Positions 1 to 9,900 of a DNA stretch of 59,148 bases are shown in pieces; position 1 is the stretch's first letter, and the number at the start of each line of letters is the position of its first letter. This DNA is from a bacterium. Lineage in GTDB: Bacteria > Verrucomicrobiota > Verrucomicrobiia > Limisphaerales > J093. The notes beneath the pieces are model-generated. The model was not told where the DNA came from, did not search any database, and saw only the letters and a list, made by a program, of their open reading frames with translations. The position numbers were made by a program, and so were the translations under genes. Location: the NCBI GenBank assembly GCA_021780105.1, contig JAJXZJ010000057.1:1-59148 (forward strand). Direction: 5' to 3'.

Positions 1-27
1 GAGTTGTTGGTTTTGAAGTCACCGACA
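1..27 (+). repeat. IS21-type terminal repeat, left copy
   Basis: The first 23 bases match the IS21-type terminal repeat at 1486-1508 at 19 of 23 positions and in the same orientation, and are followed by GACA, as the other copy is followed by GGTGACA. This looks like the right end of another IS21-like element lying mostly outside the window. The similarity was seen by eye; no transposase for it is visible here. Confidence 0.45.
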
Positions 28-129
28 TGTTTCAACGTGAAAATGGTTTGTCGAACCGAAGGCTGGGGTGCTTTTGCGCCTGGCTGCCGGTCGTTTTCGC
101 CCGGCGGCGGGCGGCTGGGGCAGGGGGGT

Positions 130-828
130 TCATGCCGCGCTCAACTTGGCCGGCCGTTTCCGATTCCAACACACGCCTTTGAACTCCAGTTCCAAGCGGT
201 TGGCCGCGCGGCCCACATCCCGCACCCGCCGATCGCCCGTGCTGCGCTTCCACCAGCCAAACATTTTCTCAATCCGGCACCGGATCGAACGGAACAGCCG
301 GTTGGCCCGCACCGCCGAGTCCCGCAGTTGCTCGCCGCGACCGGGCCTGCACAAAATTCCGTTGGCGACGACGCGCTGCCCGCACCATTCGCTCCGCGCC
401 CGACTCCAACAGGCCTTGTCCGCCATGACCATTTCCTCGTCGCCCTGCACCACGTTTCCAAATTCCCGGCGGTCATGCACGTTGGCCGCTGTCAGCGTCA
501 CGGCGCAAATGAGCGTGGGCCTTTCCTCCACCGCCACATGCGCCTTGTAGCCAGAATGCGGCTGGCCTTGTTTGACCGTATCACCCGCGTCCCCCTCACC
601 ACCGTTTTGATCATCCTTCGCCGGCGCGCGGCGGGCCGCCTGCAACAACGTCGCATCCACCAGGGTGCAGATCTTCAAAATCAGGCCTTGGGTTTGCAAC
701 TGCTGGTTGACCAGCCCCAGCAGCTTGTCATGCAGGCCATGGGCGCGCAACCGTTGGCGGAAACGCACCAGCGTCGTTTCATCCGGCACGGCATCGTGCA
801 ATCCCAGCCCTGCGAAACAAACGGCGCC
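130..828 (-). pseudogene. IS5-type transposase, N-terminally truncated
   Basis: The reading frame encodes the catalytic core of a DDE transposase of the IS5 kind. The first Asp is in TLVDATLLQA, the second in MADKACW, and the Glu in the helix CRIEKMFGWWKR. Recognisable similarity starts at about FAGLGLHDAVPDETTLVRFR, so the usual N-terminal DUF772-like part is missing. The apparent start at 801 is a TTG inside that motif. The sequence changes into an unrelated restriction-enzyme remnant at about 830, which marks a deletion or recombination junction. Probably inactive. Confidence 0.75.
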
Positions 829-1206
829 CGCTCAAGCGGTCGCTGACGAGTTCCTCGGCCACGAGCGCATCGTGGCCAGGCTCTACGGGGCCGTGAAGCC
901 TGATCCGGCGGCGCTGGAATTTGCCGGACGGGTCGCCAACATCGCCGCCATCGCTGAAGCCATCCGCACCAAGCTCAAACCGAATCCGACCGGCATCACG
1001 GGCGTCATGGGCGACATTGGTAAGCTGCTCGACGCCTCGATTACGGGGGATGGACATGCCGGCAAAGCCCGCGCCGGTGATGGAACTGTCCAAGATTGAT
1101 TTTGAGGCGCTGCGCAGCCGGTTCAAGGAGTCCAGGCACAAGAACACCGACCTCGAAGTTCTCAAAGCCGCCATCCGTGCCTAGTTCGAAAAGCTGATTC
1201 GCCTGT
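826..1206 (+). pseudogene. HsdR C-terminal remnant (type I restriction enzyme)
   Basis: Translation gives VADEFLGHERIVARLYGAVK, then AGRVANIAAIAEAIRTKL and GVMGDIGKLLDASITG. After a +1 shift in the GGGGG run at about 1045-1049 it continues MELSKIDFEALRSRFKESRH and NTDLEVLKAAIRA. This is the C-terminal helical region (DUF3387-like) of type I restriction subunit R. A TAG at 1182-1184 stands where the family has a Gln codon (AAIRAQLEKLIRL), and FEKLIRL follows the stop. The motor and nuclease domains are absent. It has at least two disabling lesions and is clearly a fragment. Confidence 0.7.
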
Positions 1207-1371
1207 CCGACGTGCCCACCGCCGGCGCGATCCTGGACCGGTTCCTGCACCATGCCCAGGTCATCGCCATCACCGGCAAGAGTTACCGGGTCAAGGAAGC
1301 ACCGGTGCTCAACGAAGGCAAAAAGCAGAGGAAGTCCAGCGAACCGCCGACCGCCGGGGCCGCGAGCTAGC
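1207..1371 (+). pseudogene. IstB C-terminal remnant (IS21 family)
   Basis: Directly after the HsdR remnant and in the same frame, the sequence reads VPTAGAILDRFLHHAQVIAI followed by TGKSYRVKEA. This is the C-terminal strand region of IstB, the AAA+ helper ATPase of IS21 transposition. The ATPase core with its Walker motifs is missing. The frame ends at the TAG at 1369-1371, about 90 bp before the IS21-type terminal repeats, which is where istB ends in intact IS21 elements. It is the right-hand stump of an IS21 copy. Confidence 0.7.
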
Positions 1372-1460
1372 GGCTCGGCAGCCCGGCCCCGGCTCGTTTT
1401 AGTTGGCTATCGAAAACCCTTGATCGCAGAAACCAAAATGATATGAACCCCTCACCACCC

Positions 1461-1515
1461 GAGTGGCCGGTTTTGAATCGACCCCGAGTGGCTGGTTTTC
1501 AAGTGACCGGTGACA
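1461..1515 (+). repeat. IS21-type right end with two terminal repeats
   Basis: Two 23-bp direct repeats lie at 1461-1483 and 1486-1508; both begin GAGTGGC and share GGTTTT. They agree at 19 of 23 positions. The stretch ends GGTGACA at 1515, fitting the CA outer dinucleotide of IS21 elements. Multiple terminal repeats of this kind are the transposase binding sites in this family. The xylan-cluster sequence resumes immediately after it. Confidence 0.65.
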
Positions 1516-1798
1516 TCAATAGGACGCCCTGCGCCGTCAGCCGTTGGTCGGTAAACGGAATCTGGATGGACGAAGTGATGTCTTTGGTGTCAACGGCAAC
1601 CGCACCGTTTGGCCCGCCTCCCGGCGCGACCCACAAGCTGGATTGTTTTGCATCATCCCATGCTTGCCAAACGGTGTTCACCTTCTCAACTGAATCGTTC
1701 CGGCTTAGCGGGAGGGGTGGCGGCAGTGCCACCTCCTTACGCGACAGTTTCAAGACCGTGAAGTCACCGAAATGCCTGAAGTAGTCCGATAAGCGCAT
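1516..1798 (-). pseudogene. Unrecognised ORF cut by the IS21 end
   Basis: An open frame starts with ATG at 1798, which overlaps the stop of the upstream esterase gene as TGATG. That arrangement usually means translational coupling and is the main reason to believe the gene is real. It begins MRLSDYFRHFGDFTVLKLSR and has no signal peptide or motif I recognise. The frame runs into the IS21 terminal repeats and stops inside them at 1499, so the original C-terminus has been lost. It may have been the last gene of the xylan cluster. Confidence 0.35.
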
Positions 1799-3060
1799 CA
1801 ACGGAAGATATGCTGGACGAACAGGTCCAGGTTATTCTTCCATTCGGTGGGGTCGTGAGCGTTGCCGTCCACATGCCACACATGGGGAACCCCTTTCTCC
1901 TTCAGGTAAAGATGCACCGCCTGGCTGATGCGGATGAGGCCGTCCTTGTTGCCGCAAGCCAGCCAGAGCAATCTCAATTGCCGCGTCGCCGCGACAGGAT
2001 CAGGCACCAACTGCTCCGGCGGTTTGGTGTTGGGCGCGGAGGAAAAGCCGCCCACCCAGGCAAAGGTGTCCAGGTGAGCCAGCCCGAAGTTGAGCGCCTG
2101 CCCGCCGCCCATCGAAAGCCCCGCCAGCGCTCGATATTCGCGACCGGCCTGGACTGAGTAACGTGCCTCAATCGCTGGAATGACATCGTCCAAGAGATCG
2201 CGCTCGAAGTTGGCGAAGGCCGGGGCGGAGCGAAAGACATCGCCCTCAGCCCGGTCGTTCTTCTGCGCGCGGCCGTTGGGCATCACCACTAGCATCGGCA
2301 CGACCTTCCCCTCGGCTAGCAGGTTATCGAGCAGGATGTCCGGATGGGCAAAACGTTCCCACTCGGTCTCGTCCCCGCCAATGCCGTGAAGCAAGTAGAG
2401 AACCGGATACTTTTTGTCGTTGGAATAGCCTGGCGGGATATAGACCTGCATCTTGCGTCTGGCACCGACAGTTTTGGAGTCATACTCGACCATTTCCGAC
2501 TTTCCGTGGGGAATGCCTTCGCGTTTCAGATCGAAACCGGCGGGGGGATCCGGAAAGGCCGGCTTGTCGTCCGGACCAAGCACAATCGGGCCGCCGAATC
2601 GGCCTGCTCCCCGCGCCGGCCGATTGGTGGCCGCGGCGTTTGTGGAGCTTGCACTCGCCACCGCGCCGGACTCAACCCGCTTCGCCACGAATTCTTCGGT
2701 CGCAAAATCACCGACCTTACGGGTGAATTTGATCTCGCTGTCGCCCACTTTGCCTGTGTATTCGATTCGCTCCTCGTTGTCCTGGAACTTGAATGTTTCC
2801 ACAAAGGTCAGTTTGTCGCCATCGAGCCTGGGATCTTTGAACTCTACCTCCCGTTTCCGACCGCCGACTTCAGCGGTGGCTTTGCCCGCCACTTTCATTT
2901 CATTGACTGTGAAAGTGAACAGGTATTTCTGCTGGCCGACCTGCGTATCGAACTCCGCACGCCATTGGCCGGTAACGTCACCGGCATACGCTGCAGCCAC
3001 AGTCAGCAATCCGCCTACGGCTAATATCAGGATATTCATCAAGGTTTTGGCAGTATTCAT
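1798..3060 (-). CDS. Secreted CE1-type carbohydrate esterase
   Basis: A 420-aa exported alpha/beta hydrolase of the esterase D / CE1 kind (acetyl-xylan or feruloyl esterase). The start at 3060 gives a clean signal peptide, MNTAKTLMNILILAVGGLL followed by AAAYA; the longer frame to 3144 would bury it. After the signal comes a small beta-rich domain of about 100 residues (DVTGQWRAEFDTQVGQQ) that recurs in the 1367-aa protein at 6943-11046. The hydrolase has KKYPVLYLLHG, the nucleophile elbow GLSMGG, an Asp in CGNKDG and a His in GNAHDPTEW, so the catalytic triad looks intact. It probably removes acyl groups from xylan side chains. The exact substrate cannot be read from sequence. Confidence 0.88.
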   Translation of the reverse strand: MNTAKTLMNILILAVGGLLTVAAAYAGDVTGQWRAEFDTQVGQQKYLFTFTVNEMKVAGKATAEVGGRKREVEFKDPRLDGDKLTFVETFKFQDNEERIEYTGKVGDSEIKFTRKVGDFATEEFVAKRVESGAVASASSTNAAATNRPARGAGRFGGPIVLGPDDKPAFPDPPAGFDLKREGIPHGKSEMVEYDSKTVGARRKMQVYIPPGYSNDKKYPVLYLLHGIGGDETEWERFAHPDILLDNLLAEGKVVPMLVVMPNGRAQKNDRAEGDVFRSAPAFANFERDLLDDVIPAIEARYSVQAGREYRALAGLSMGGGQALNFGLAHLDTFAWVGGFSSAPNTKPPEQLVPDPVAATRQLRLLWLACGNKDGLIRISQAVHLYLKEKGVPHVWHVDGNAHDPTEWKNNLDLFVQHIFR

Positions 3061-3278
3061 AGGTTTATGACCGTGATTGACATGTTGAAACCTCTGCAAA
3101 ACGGCCTGGACGCTGGGTGCGGTTGAGCGTCTGAGATTTGCCATCGGATCAACGCCGCACCAATCAAGAAGTCATTCTTGAAGACGTCTTCAAGCGCGGG
3201 TTCGGCGCGAGCCGCCGTCAGAATCCTGAACAGGAGTGCGCTGGCGATTGCAGGCGTCCGTTGCATCATCATGAACAT
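3057..3278 (-). pseudogene. GH10 xylanase N-terminal remnant
   Basis: This 73-codon frame starts with a signal-like stretch (MQRTPAIASALLFRILTAAR) and then reads LEDVFKNDFLIGAALIRWQI, the conserved N-terminus of GH10 xylanases. The intact xylanase at 5553-6830 has LKELYENCFYVGAAI at the same place. The later FNMSITVIN resembles the family's FNSITAEN, then the frame stops. The rest of the TIM barrel with both catalytic Glu residues is missing. It lies between the GH43 and esterase genes and overlaps the esterase start by a few bases. Confidence 0.6.
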
Positions 3279-3320
3279 GGGAGTTTAGGCGAACGCAGTA
3301 ATTGGCCGTGGTTTACATTC

Positions 3321-5474
3321 TCATTCAATTGCTTTCCACTTGAAACACACGCCGTGCTTGCGGGCCGGGCTGGGGCCGGTGGCAATCGCCGTAATTGGCA
3401 ACGGTTCGCCGGGTTTGGCGGCCAGATAGCGATGGTTGACCAGCGACATGAACGCGATGTCGCCCCGCATCAGATTGATCCATTGGAACGATTCCGTCAT
3501 ACCAGGCCTTTGTCCGGCCAGGTCTTTCAAAATGACGCCGTCGTCCGAGGCGGAAACAAACCGGCCATTGCTGGCCTTGAATGCCACGCGCCCGAGGCCC
3601 AAATCAACCACCTGGAATTTGACGTTGGGCGCCGCCGCGCTCGTTGAATCCGCCGCCAAGTTAACCAGTGCATTACTTTGCACGTCGGCTGCTAAATAGC
3701 TGCCGTCGGCGCCGCTGGTCAGCGTGATGGTTTTGCCCATGGGAATCTCGCGTTCGATGCCGCGGGCGCGCGGCTCGATTACAGTGTAATTGTCAAGGTC
3801 GGCAAAGCCGCCGGGATGGCCGTCGGTGTTGAAGTTGAACAGGGACGGTCGAACGCCTTGGAAGGTTGTCAATTGGAAGGTCATGGTGAAGGGTTTTCCC
3901 AAGGGCATGAATTCCCTGCCGTCGGCGCTCCAACTGAAAATCGCCTGGTCGTTGCCAAAGTTACAGTGAACGCGGAGCCAGAGATGGCTGGGCGGAGCGG
4001 TCGGGCTGATGGTCGGGGCATTGGTTGAGGTCGGAACTGAGCTGAATCGGCGTCCGAATCCGCGGCCCATGCGGGAGCTTTCATACAATTGCAGTGTCGG
4101 ACCCTCCGCGGTTTTCACCACGCCGATCCAGGCATAGGGCGAACTCAACAACGCCAAACCCGCATGGTCCCCGGCAGCCAGGCCTGTCGTGTCCAGTTCA
4201 ACCGTCATGATGGACTCTGGTCCAGGTGGCCGCTGACACAAGCTGTTGCGGGCCATCCAGAAACTGTCGGCGGGCAACGAGTGCAGCCGCAACACGCCGG
4301 GCTTCTCCGTCAAAGACCACTTCGTGTCATTGGGAACGTGATTCCACTGCCAATGCGGATTCATTTTGCCATTGTTAAAGTTATCATCGGGGATGTAGGT
4401 CGGCTCAGGTTCCTGGGTGTACCCAGTGTCAGGCTTGATCCAGGTATTGGGTGCCCGGCCCAGATTGCCTGGCAGGCCGATGAGCGGGAAACCGTTATCC
4501 CAAGTGATCGGAACCAATGAAACCATGCGGCCGGCGCTGCCGTGGTCCGACATGATGATGCTCCACCACTCACCCGATGGGGTGTCGCACATGCCGCCCT
4601 GATGCAACCAGAGTCCACGATCATTGGGCCTGGCGAAATCGGGCGCCACGGTGGTCACGCCGAGCGATTCGCCCTCGACCATCGTAGTCACGGTCCATGG
4701 ACCGTCAATGGAGTCTGCCATGGCGATCATCTGATTGACGGTTCCGCCAGGAATGGCGGAAATGTCATAATATGTGCCGTAGATTTTGTAGAGGTGATGG
4801 CCTTCGCCCATCCGTTCGGCCGGCGGAATAACCATTTGGTGTTTGGGGGCGTTGGTGTCAAAGGATCTCAGGTCCGGCGCCAGCTCTTCAATCGGATAGA
4901 CGGTGGTTCCTCCGGGGCCGCGGTTGCCTGCGCTGGAGATGGTAAAGATTTTGTGGAGATCGTCATCGAAGAGGACCGACAGGTCATGCCTTCCCGGCAG
5001 TTGGTTGCGCTGCCAGGGGCCATAAATTGACTTGGAGCGGAAGACTTGGAGGCCGGCGCCGTTGACGTTGGAGAAAATGTAAAACATTCCGTTGTGATAA
5101 CGAATGCAGGGTGCCCAGACGCCCCGGCCGTAAATGTTTCCCTCCTCCAAACGGTAGGCCGGGCCAAGATCGAGTCGGTCCGTGCAATAGCCGACGAGCC
5201 TCCAATTCACCAAGTCCTTGGAATGCAGGATTTCAACCGCCGGGTTCATGTGCATGGTGGTGCCGGCCAGATAGTAGTTGTTGCCCACGCGGATGACATC
5301 CGGGTCCTCAAACTCTCCGTAGAACAAAGGATTTGAGTAAGTGCCATTTCCGTTGTCCGCAGTCCAGTGCTTGATCGCTGCGGGAGGAAGCCCGGCAGAA
5401 TCTGGCGTGGCTGCGGTGCTCAAAAGAACACCGCCTGCCACCAAAGTAAGCGCTATGGTTGTTATGGTTTTCAT
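3321..5474 (-). CDS. Secreted GH43 glycosidase with C-terminal beta-trefoil-like domain
   Basis: A 717-aa exported protein with signal peptide MKTITTIALTLVAGGVLL. The five-bladed GH43 domain covers roughly residues 45-360. It has the base Asp in FEDPDVIRVG, the pKa-modulating Asp in GRHDLSVLFDDD and the acid Glu in RMGEGHHLYKIYG. A beta-sandwich domain of the kind found in GH43 beta-xylosidases follows (about 365-570). The last 140 residues, with TLTSGADGSYLAAD and FKASNGRFVSASDDG, resemble fascin-type beta-trefoil repeats, probably for carbohydrate binding. Likely beta-xylosidase or arabinofuranosidase activity on xylan fragments. It lies 78 bp downstream of the GH10 gene on the same strand. 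Confidence 0.88.
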   Translation of the reverse strand: MKTITTIALTLVAGGVLLSTAATPDSAGLPPAAIKHWTADNGNGTYSNPLFYGEFEDPDVIRVGNNYYLAGTTMHMNPAVEILHSKDLVNWRLVGYCTDRLDLGPAYRLEEGNIYGRGVWAPCIRYHNGMFYIFSNVNGAGLQVFRSKSIYGPWQRNQLPGRHDLSVLFDDDLHKIFTISSAGNRGPGGTTVYPIEELAPDLRSFDTNAPKHQMVIPPAERMGEGHHLYKIYGTYYDISAIPGGTVNQMIAMADSIDGPWTVTTMVEGESLGVTTVAPDFARPNDRGLWLHQGGMCDTPSGEWWSIIMSDHGSAGRMVSLVPITWDNGFPLIGLPGNLGRAPNTWIKPDTGYTQEPEPTYIPDDNFNNGKMNPHWQWNHVPNDTKWSLTEKPGVLRLHSLPADSFWMARNSLCQRPPGPESIMTVELDTTGLAAGDHAGLALLSSPYAWIGVVKTAEGPTLQLYESSRMGRGFGRRFSSVPTSTNAPTISPTAPPSHLWLRVHCNFGNDQAIFSWSADGREFMPLGKPFTMTFQLTTFQGVRPSLFNFNTDGHPGGFADLDNYTVIEPRARGIEREIPMGKTITLTSGADGSYLAADVQSNALVNLAADSTSAAAPNVKFQVVDLGLGRVAFKASNGRFVSASDDGVILKDLAGQRPGMTESFQWINLMRGDIAFMSLVNHRYLAAKPGEPLPITAIATGPSPARKHGVCFKWKAIE

Positions 5475-5552
5475 GTCTTACAATGGAAGACAAGCCAGCA
5501 GGCGCAATGCTGATTTCATTTCTACAACAATTAGCTTCGATGGGTGACGGGT

Positions 5553-6830
5553 CTAGTGTGCGCTCGCCCGCTCGCTACTGGCTGCTTGTATGACCGCGCG
5601 AAAGGCCGGCTTGGGCTGGTCATTGCCATCGAACAACAGCGGTCGGCCATTCCTGCGCCATGAAACGGCGTCATTTACTCCCCAAAACGTGACCACCTTT
5701 ACAAACTTCTGGTGTTTGAGAAACACTTTGAAGAGAGTGGCATACTCATTGGCAAGACGTTGATCGGCATCATCCACGAGGCCGCCTTGGGTGGTCGCAG
5801 TGTTGTTGGCGATGTTCGCTCCGGTAGCGCGCTGACCGCCCTGCGCACTATTGACGTCAAGTTCGGTTATGTGGATGGGCAATCCGAGTTGTTCGAGATC
5901 CGTCAACTCTCGGTCTTCTTCCTCAAAGCTTGGCCCTGAAACGCTGACGTGGGTTTGCGAGCCAATGGCCATGACCGGGACATGTTGCGCCTGGAGCGAC
6001 TTGAGCAAACTGATCAGTTTCTGGCGTTTCACCGGGCTTTCCAGTCCGTAGTCGTTGTAGCGGAGAATCGCGTCAGGATCTGCTTCATGCGCGTATTCAA
6101 AGGCCTTGGCGATGTAGTCCGGACCAATGATTTGCAGCCAGAGCGAGTTTCGCAGGATGTTCGTGCCCCGGTCGGCGATGGCCTCGTTCACGACGTCCCA
6201 GACCTTGATCTTGCCTTTGTAGCGGCGAACTACCGTGAATATGTGATCGCGCATCCGCTGCAGCAATTCCTCGCGGGACGCGCACGGCCCATCGTAACCG
6301 AAACCTCTGCCAAAGCGGCGGACAGCAGACGCATTCGTCCTCCCTGCGTTTGAGTTGGCGGTTACCTCCGGTGGCAGAGTGTTTGTCATCCGGGGCGGCG
6401 GATTTGTTCCCGCGAACACCCAATTAGGTGTCTGGGCATGCCAGACGAGGGTATGCCCCACGATACACATTTGGTTGCTTAGTCCGAAGTTCACGAAGGC
6501 GTCGGCAGCGCGGAAATCATAGCCGCCCGATCCCGGCCGTGGATGGATGAGCGCCCACTTCAGATCGTTCTCCGGGGAAATCTGATTGAACTGTTGTTTG
6601 ACGAGAGCAATGTCTTTATCAACCTGTTCCTGGCTTCGGATGATGTAACGCGCCTGGACGGCGGTGCCGGTCGCAATGCTGCGGTTGATGGCCGCACCAA
6701 CATAGAAGCAGTTTTCGTAAAGCTCTTTGAGCTTGGGAATGTCGGCAGATTGGGCCGTTGCACCAATGGTAACTAGCACTGCTATAAGCAAGCCGACGGG
6801 AGATCTGCCGTGTGAGCTGTTTATGTTCAT
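5553..6830 (-). CDS. Secreted GH10 endo-1,4-beta-xylanase
   Basis: A 425-aa exported TIM-barrel xylanase. The start at 6830 is chosen because MNINSSHGRSPVGLLIAVLV begins a normal signal peptide; an upstream in-frame extension to 6932 has no such property. Family landmarks are FNQISPENDLKW, VGHTLVWHAQTPNW, the acid/base Glu in VWDVVNEAI and the nucleophile Glu in PIHITELDV. The barrel is complete to VVTFWGVNDAVSW. It cuts the xylan backbone, and the neighbouring GH43, GH51 and esterase genes supply side-chain and oligomer processing. A Gly/Arg-rich loop near residue 185 is longer than in typical members. Confidence 0.93.
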   Translation of the reverse strand: MNINSSHGRSPVGLLIAVLVTIGATAQSADIPKLKELYENCFYVGAAINRSIATGTAVQARYIIRSQEQVDKDIALVKQQFNQISPENDLKWALIHPRPGSGGYDFRAADAFVNFGLSNQMCIVGHTLVWHAQTPNWVFAGTNPPPRMTNTLPPEVTANSNAGRTNASAVRRFGRGFGYDGPCASREELLQRMRDHIFTVVRRYKGKIKVWDVVNEAIADRGTNILRNSLWLQIIGPDYIAKAFEYAHEADPDAILRYNDYGLESPVKRQKLISLLKSLQAQHVPVMAIGSQTHVSVSGPSFEEEDRELTDLEQLGLPIHITELDVNSAQGGQRATGANIANNTATTQGGLVDDADQRLANEYATLFKVFLKHQKFVKVVTFWGVNDAVSWRRNGRPLLFDGNDQPKPAFRAVIQAASSERASAH

Positions 6831-6942
6831 GTGAATAAGATTCGCCGGTTTGGGCAGGGATAATCCAACTGCCCTGCCCCCAAGGCCGGCGAGAGAAAGT
6901 ATTCCGACTCTCATGGTTTTCTGGTTTAACACTTTGGAAGCA

Positions 6943-9900
6943 CTATCTTGTTCCCAATTTGAAAACCGTGATGGAAAACGGCGGAAATTCGCGCGTAAAA
7001 TTGGCGCTCAGGTTGTCTGCCCCCTTCGTGCGCGGAACGATATTGTTAGGCTGCTCAAGGGAATTCGTATCATCCGGGCTGCCTGCCGCCAAAACAACGA
7101 CTTCGCCTTCGGGCGCAATCTGCGACGCACCGTTGATTTTAATATTAATGTTCTGCGCCGTTCCGGCTTCGTTCACGATCTTCAGAAAAATGGTCCCGCT
7201 CCGGCTGTCGCGGGTGGCATCAAAGAAAATCTGCCGGATCTGCCGTGGCGGAGGCTGGGAGCCGCGAAATGCCCGCGGCTGCCATTCGCGCGTCGGAATG
7301 TTTTGCGAATCGGTCACGAGAATTTCGTCGCCGTGCATCGTGCTGAACATCTTTTGGGCATAATAGGAGGGCGAGCCGTAACTGGTCAGCGCGTCATAGC
7401 CGATCAAATCGGAGGTCCATTGCAACGAGCGGCCCTGTCCGGTCAACTGGCTGACATTGACGAAAAGCGGGGCATAGCAGGACATCACCACGATGTCCGA
7501 ATTGCGTTCCATGCCGGTCATCCAGGCCGCGTCGCCGAGCGCCCCGGCCATGTTGGGCGTGGGCGAGCCGACGCGCGTGGCCCATTCGCCACAGAAAATC
7601 TTGGTCTTGTTCGTGCGCGAATACTTGTCGTAATCCGGCGCGTGTGCCTGCATGTCCTCCTGCGACCGGTAATAATGCTCGTCCACCAAATCCGGCACGC
7701 GACTGCGAACGACCTGCGTCGGATGTTCGTAACCCATTGTGGAAATGACTTGGAGGTTGGGATACTTCGCCTTGATGGCGTCGAAGAATTGTGCGAACCG
7801 TCCTTCGTAGCTGCCACTGCGGTCGAACCAATCTTCGTTTCCGACCTCCACGTAAGTCAGCTTGAATGTCTGAGGATGACCATCCTTCGCCCGCTGGGCG
7901 CCCCATTTGGTATTGGCGTCGCCGATGACATACTCGATTTCGTCCAGCGCGTCCTGCACGTAGGGTTCCAAAGTCGGCCCCGGGTCAACGTGCTGCCCCC
8001 GCAACGAATACCCCGCGTAAACCGCCAGCACCGGCTCCATGTGCAAATCCTCGCACCATTCCAGGAATTCGAGCAGACCGAAACCGTCGGTGGACCAGTA
8101 ACCCCACGGACTGCGGTGTCCGGGACGCTGCGACACGTCGCCGATGGTCTCCTTCCAGTTGAAACGTTCGGCGATGGAGTTGCCTTCAAGATAATTGCCG
8201 CCGGGAAAGCGCAGGAACTTGGGCTGCATGTCCGCGAGCAATTGCATGATGTCCGGGCGCGTACCATTGGGGCGGTTGTGGTAAGTCGGCGGAAAGAGCG
8301 AAGCATTCTGGAGCCAAACCGTGCCGGGCTGGGTGGTCGTGATGACAAACCGGTTGTCTTTCGAGGGCTGAACTTCTCCGGTCTTCAGAATGGCTTCATA
8401 CTTCTTCCATTCGCCGGAGAGGCTTGCAACCGTCGCGCTGGCAAACACCGTTTTACCGTCAGCGCTTTCCAGCGAGAGGTTCAGCGGGCCGGAAAACGTC
8501 TCGCCGCGCGCGTAGAGAGAGACACGATACGTCGTGTTCGGACGGACGGGAATTCCCCAGTAGCCGCCGTTGGCGATTCCGACGGGCGAAGTCTGTGACG
8601 CTCTGCTGGTGTCCAATTTCAAACTCACGTTCAACGCAGCGTTGAGCGGCTGGTTCGTGTCGAGCGCAATCATCGCATCGCCGATCGCATTCCAGAAAAC
8701 CGGTTTTTTCGCGTCTGCCTTGAAGGTGCGATTGCGAATCAATTCAGCGTAAATTCCGCCTTCATAGGAAAAATTGATTTCCTCGGTCATGAGCCCGTAA
8801 AGCGTCGGGCTGACGGTGCCGGTGACTTTGCCCGCGTCAATTTGCAGCACAATGGGACCAGGGGGCGCGGTGACGTCCTGCGTGCTCTCCGCCGGAGCGG
8901 CGGCCGCGGGCGCTGCCACACTTGTCCCGCCACCTGTTTGCGGAATGATTTCAATCGCGTTGATTTGCGGGTTCTCGACCTTGGGAGTGAAGGTGACTCT
9001 GAGCACGCCGTTGGTGACTTCGACGTTGACCGTTTCCACATAGACACGCATCGGTCCGCCAGCCTTGGCCCACACGTCGAAGTCCTTGAACTCATGCCCT
9101 TGGACATTGAAGGAAAACACGCGCTCACCCGGTCCGGTGATGCCCTCGTATGTTTCGGCGAAGTGCAGTTTCACCACATATTTCCCGTTGGGTACCGGCC
9201 ACGAAAAGGAGTCCATACTATACCGCTCTGCCCGGTAAAGGTCGGGACTCGTTGTGTTGGTAATCTGGATGTCGGGCCGTTCGATGGTTTGGCCGCCCTC
9301 GAAACCTTGGTCCGCCAGCCAGACATTGCCTTCTGCGTCTTTGACAGGCTCGGTGCTTCCGGCCTTGATCCGGATCGTCTTGGCGGCGGGCGCGCCAGCG
9401 GCGGGTGTTGCCTGCTCGCGCTTCGCCACGATTTCCTCTTTGGCAAACTCGCCGACCTCGCGCGTGAACTTGATTTCGTCGCCGCTAGCCGAGAGCTTGC
9501 CTTCGTAGGTGACGCGGATTTCGTTGTCCTGGAAATTCAGCATTTCGACGAACGAAATCGCTTTGCCGTCCACCTTGCCTTCCTTCAGTTCGGCTTCGCG
9601 CTTCCGGTCGTTGACTTCCGAGCTGGCTTTCCCGGTCAACCTCGCGCCGTCCTGCTTGAACGTGAAGGTGTAATTTTGATGGCCGATCTGGGAGTCGAAA
9701 TCGGCTTTCCAAGTACCGGTGACATCGGCCGCAACAGCTTTCGCGGCTGGCGTCGTGGCGGCAGGAGCAGGCGTCACTGCCATGGTTGCAGCCGCGGACT
9801 GTGCTGCCGCCATCTGAACTGGATGGTCTTGGAAGAGCAGAGGCGCGAACTGATACAGACTGCGCCGCCAGGATTGCCATTCGTGGGCCGTGTCCGGGGA

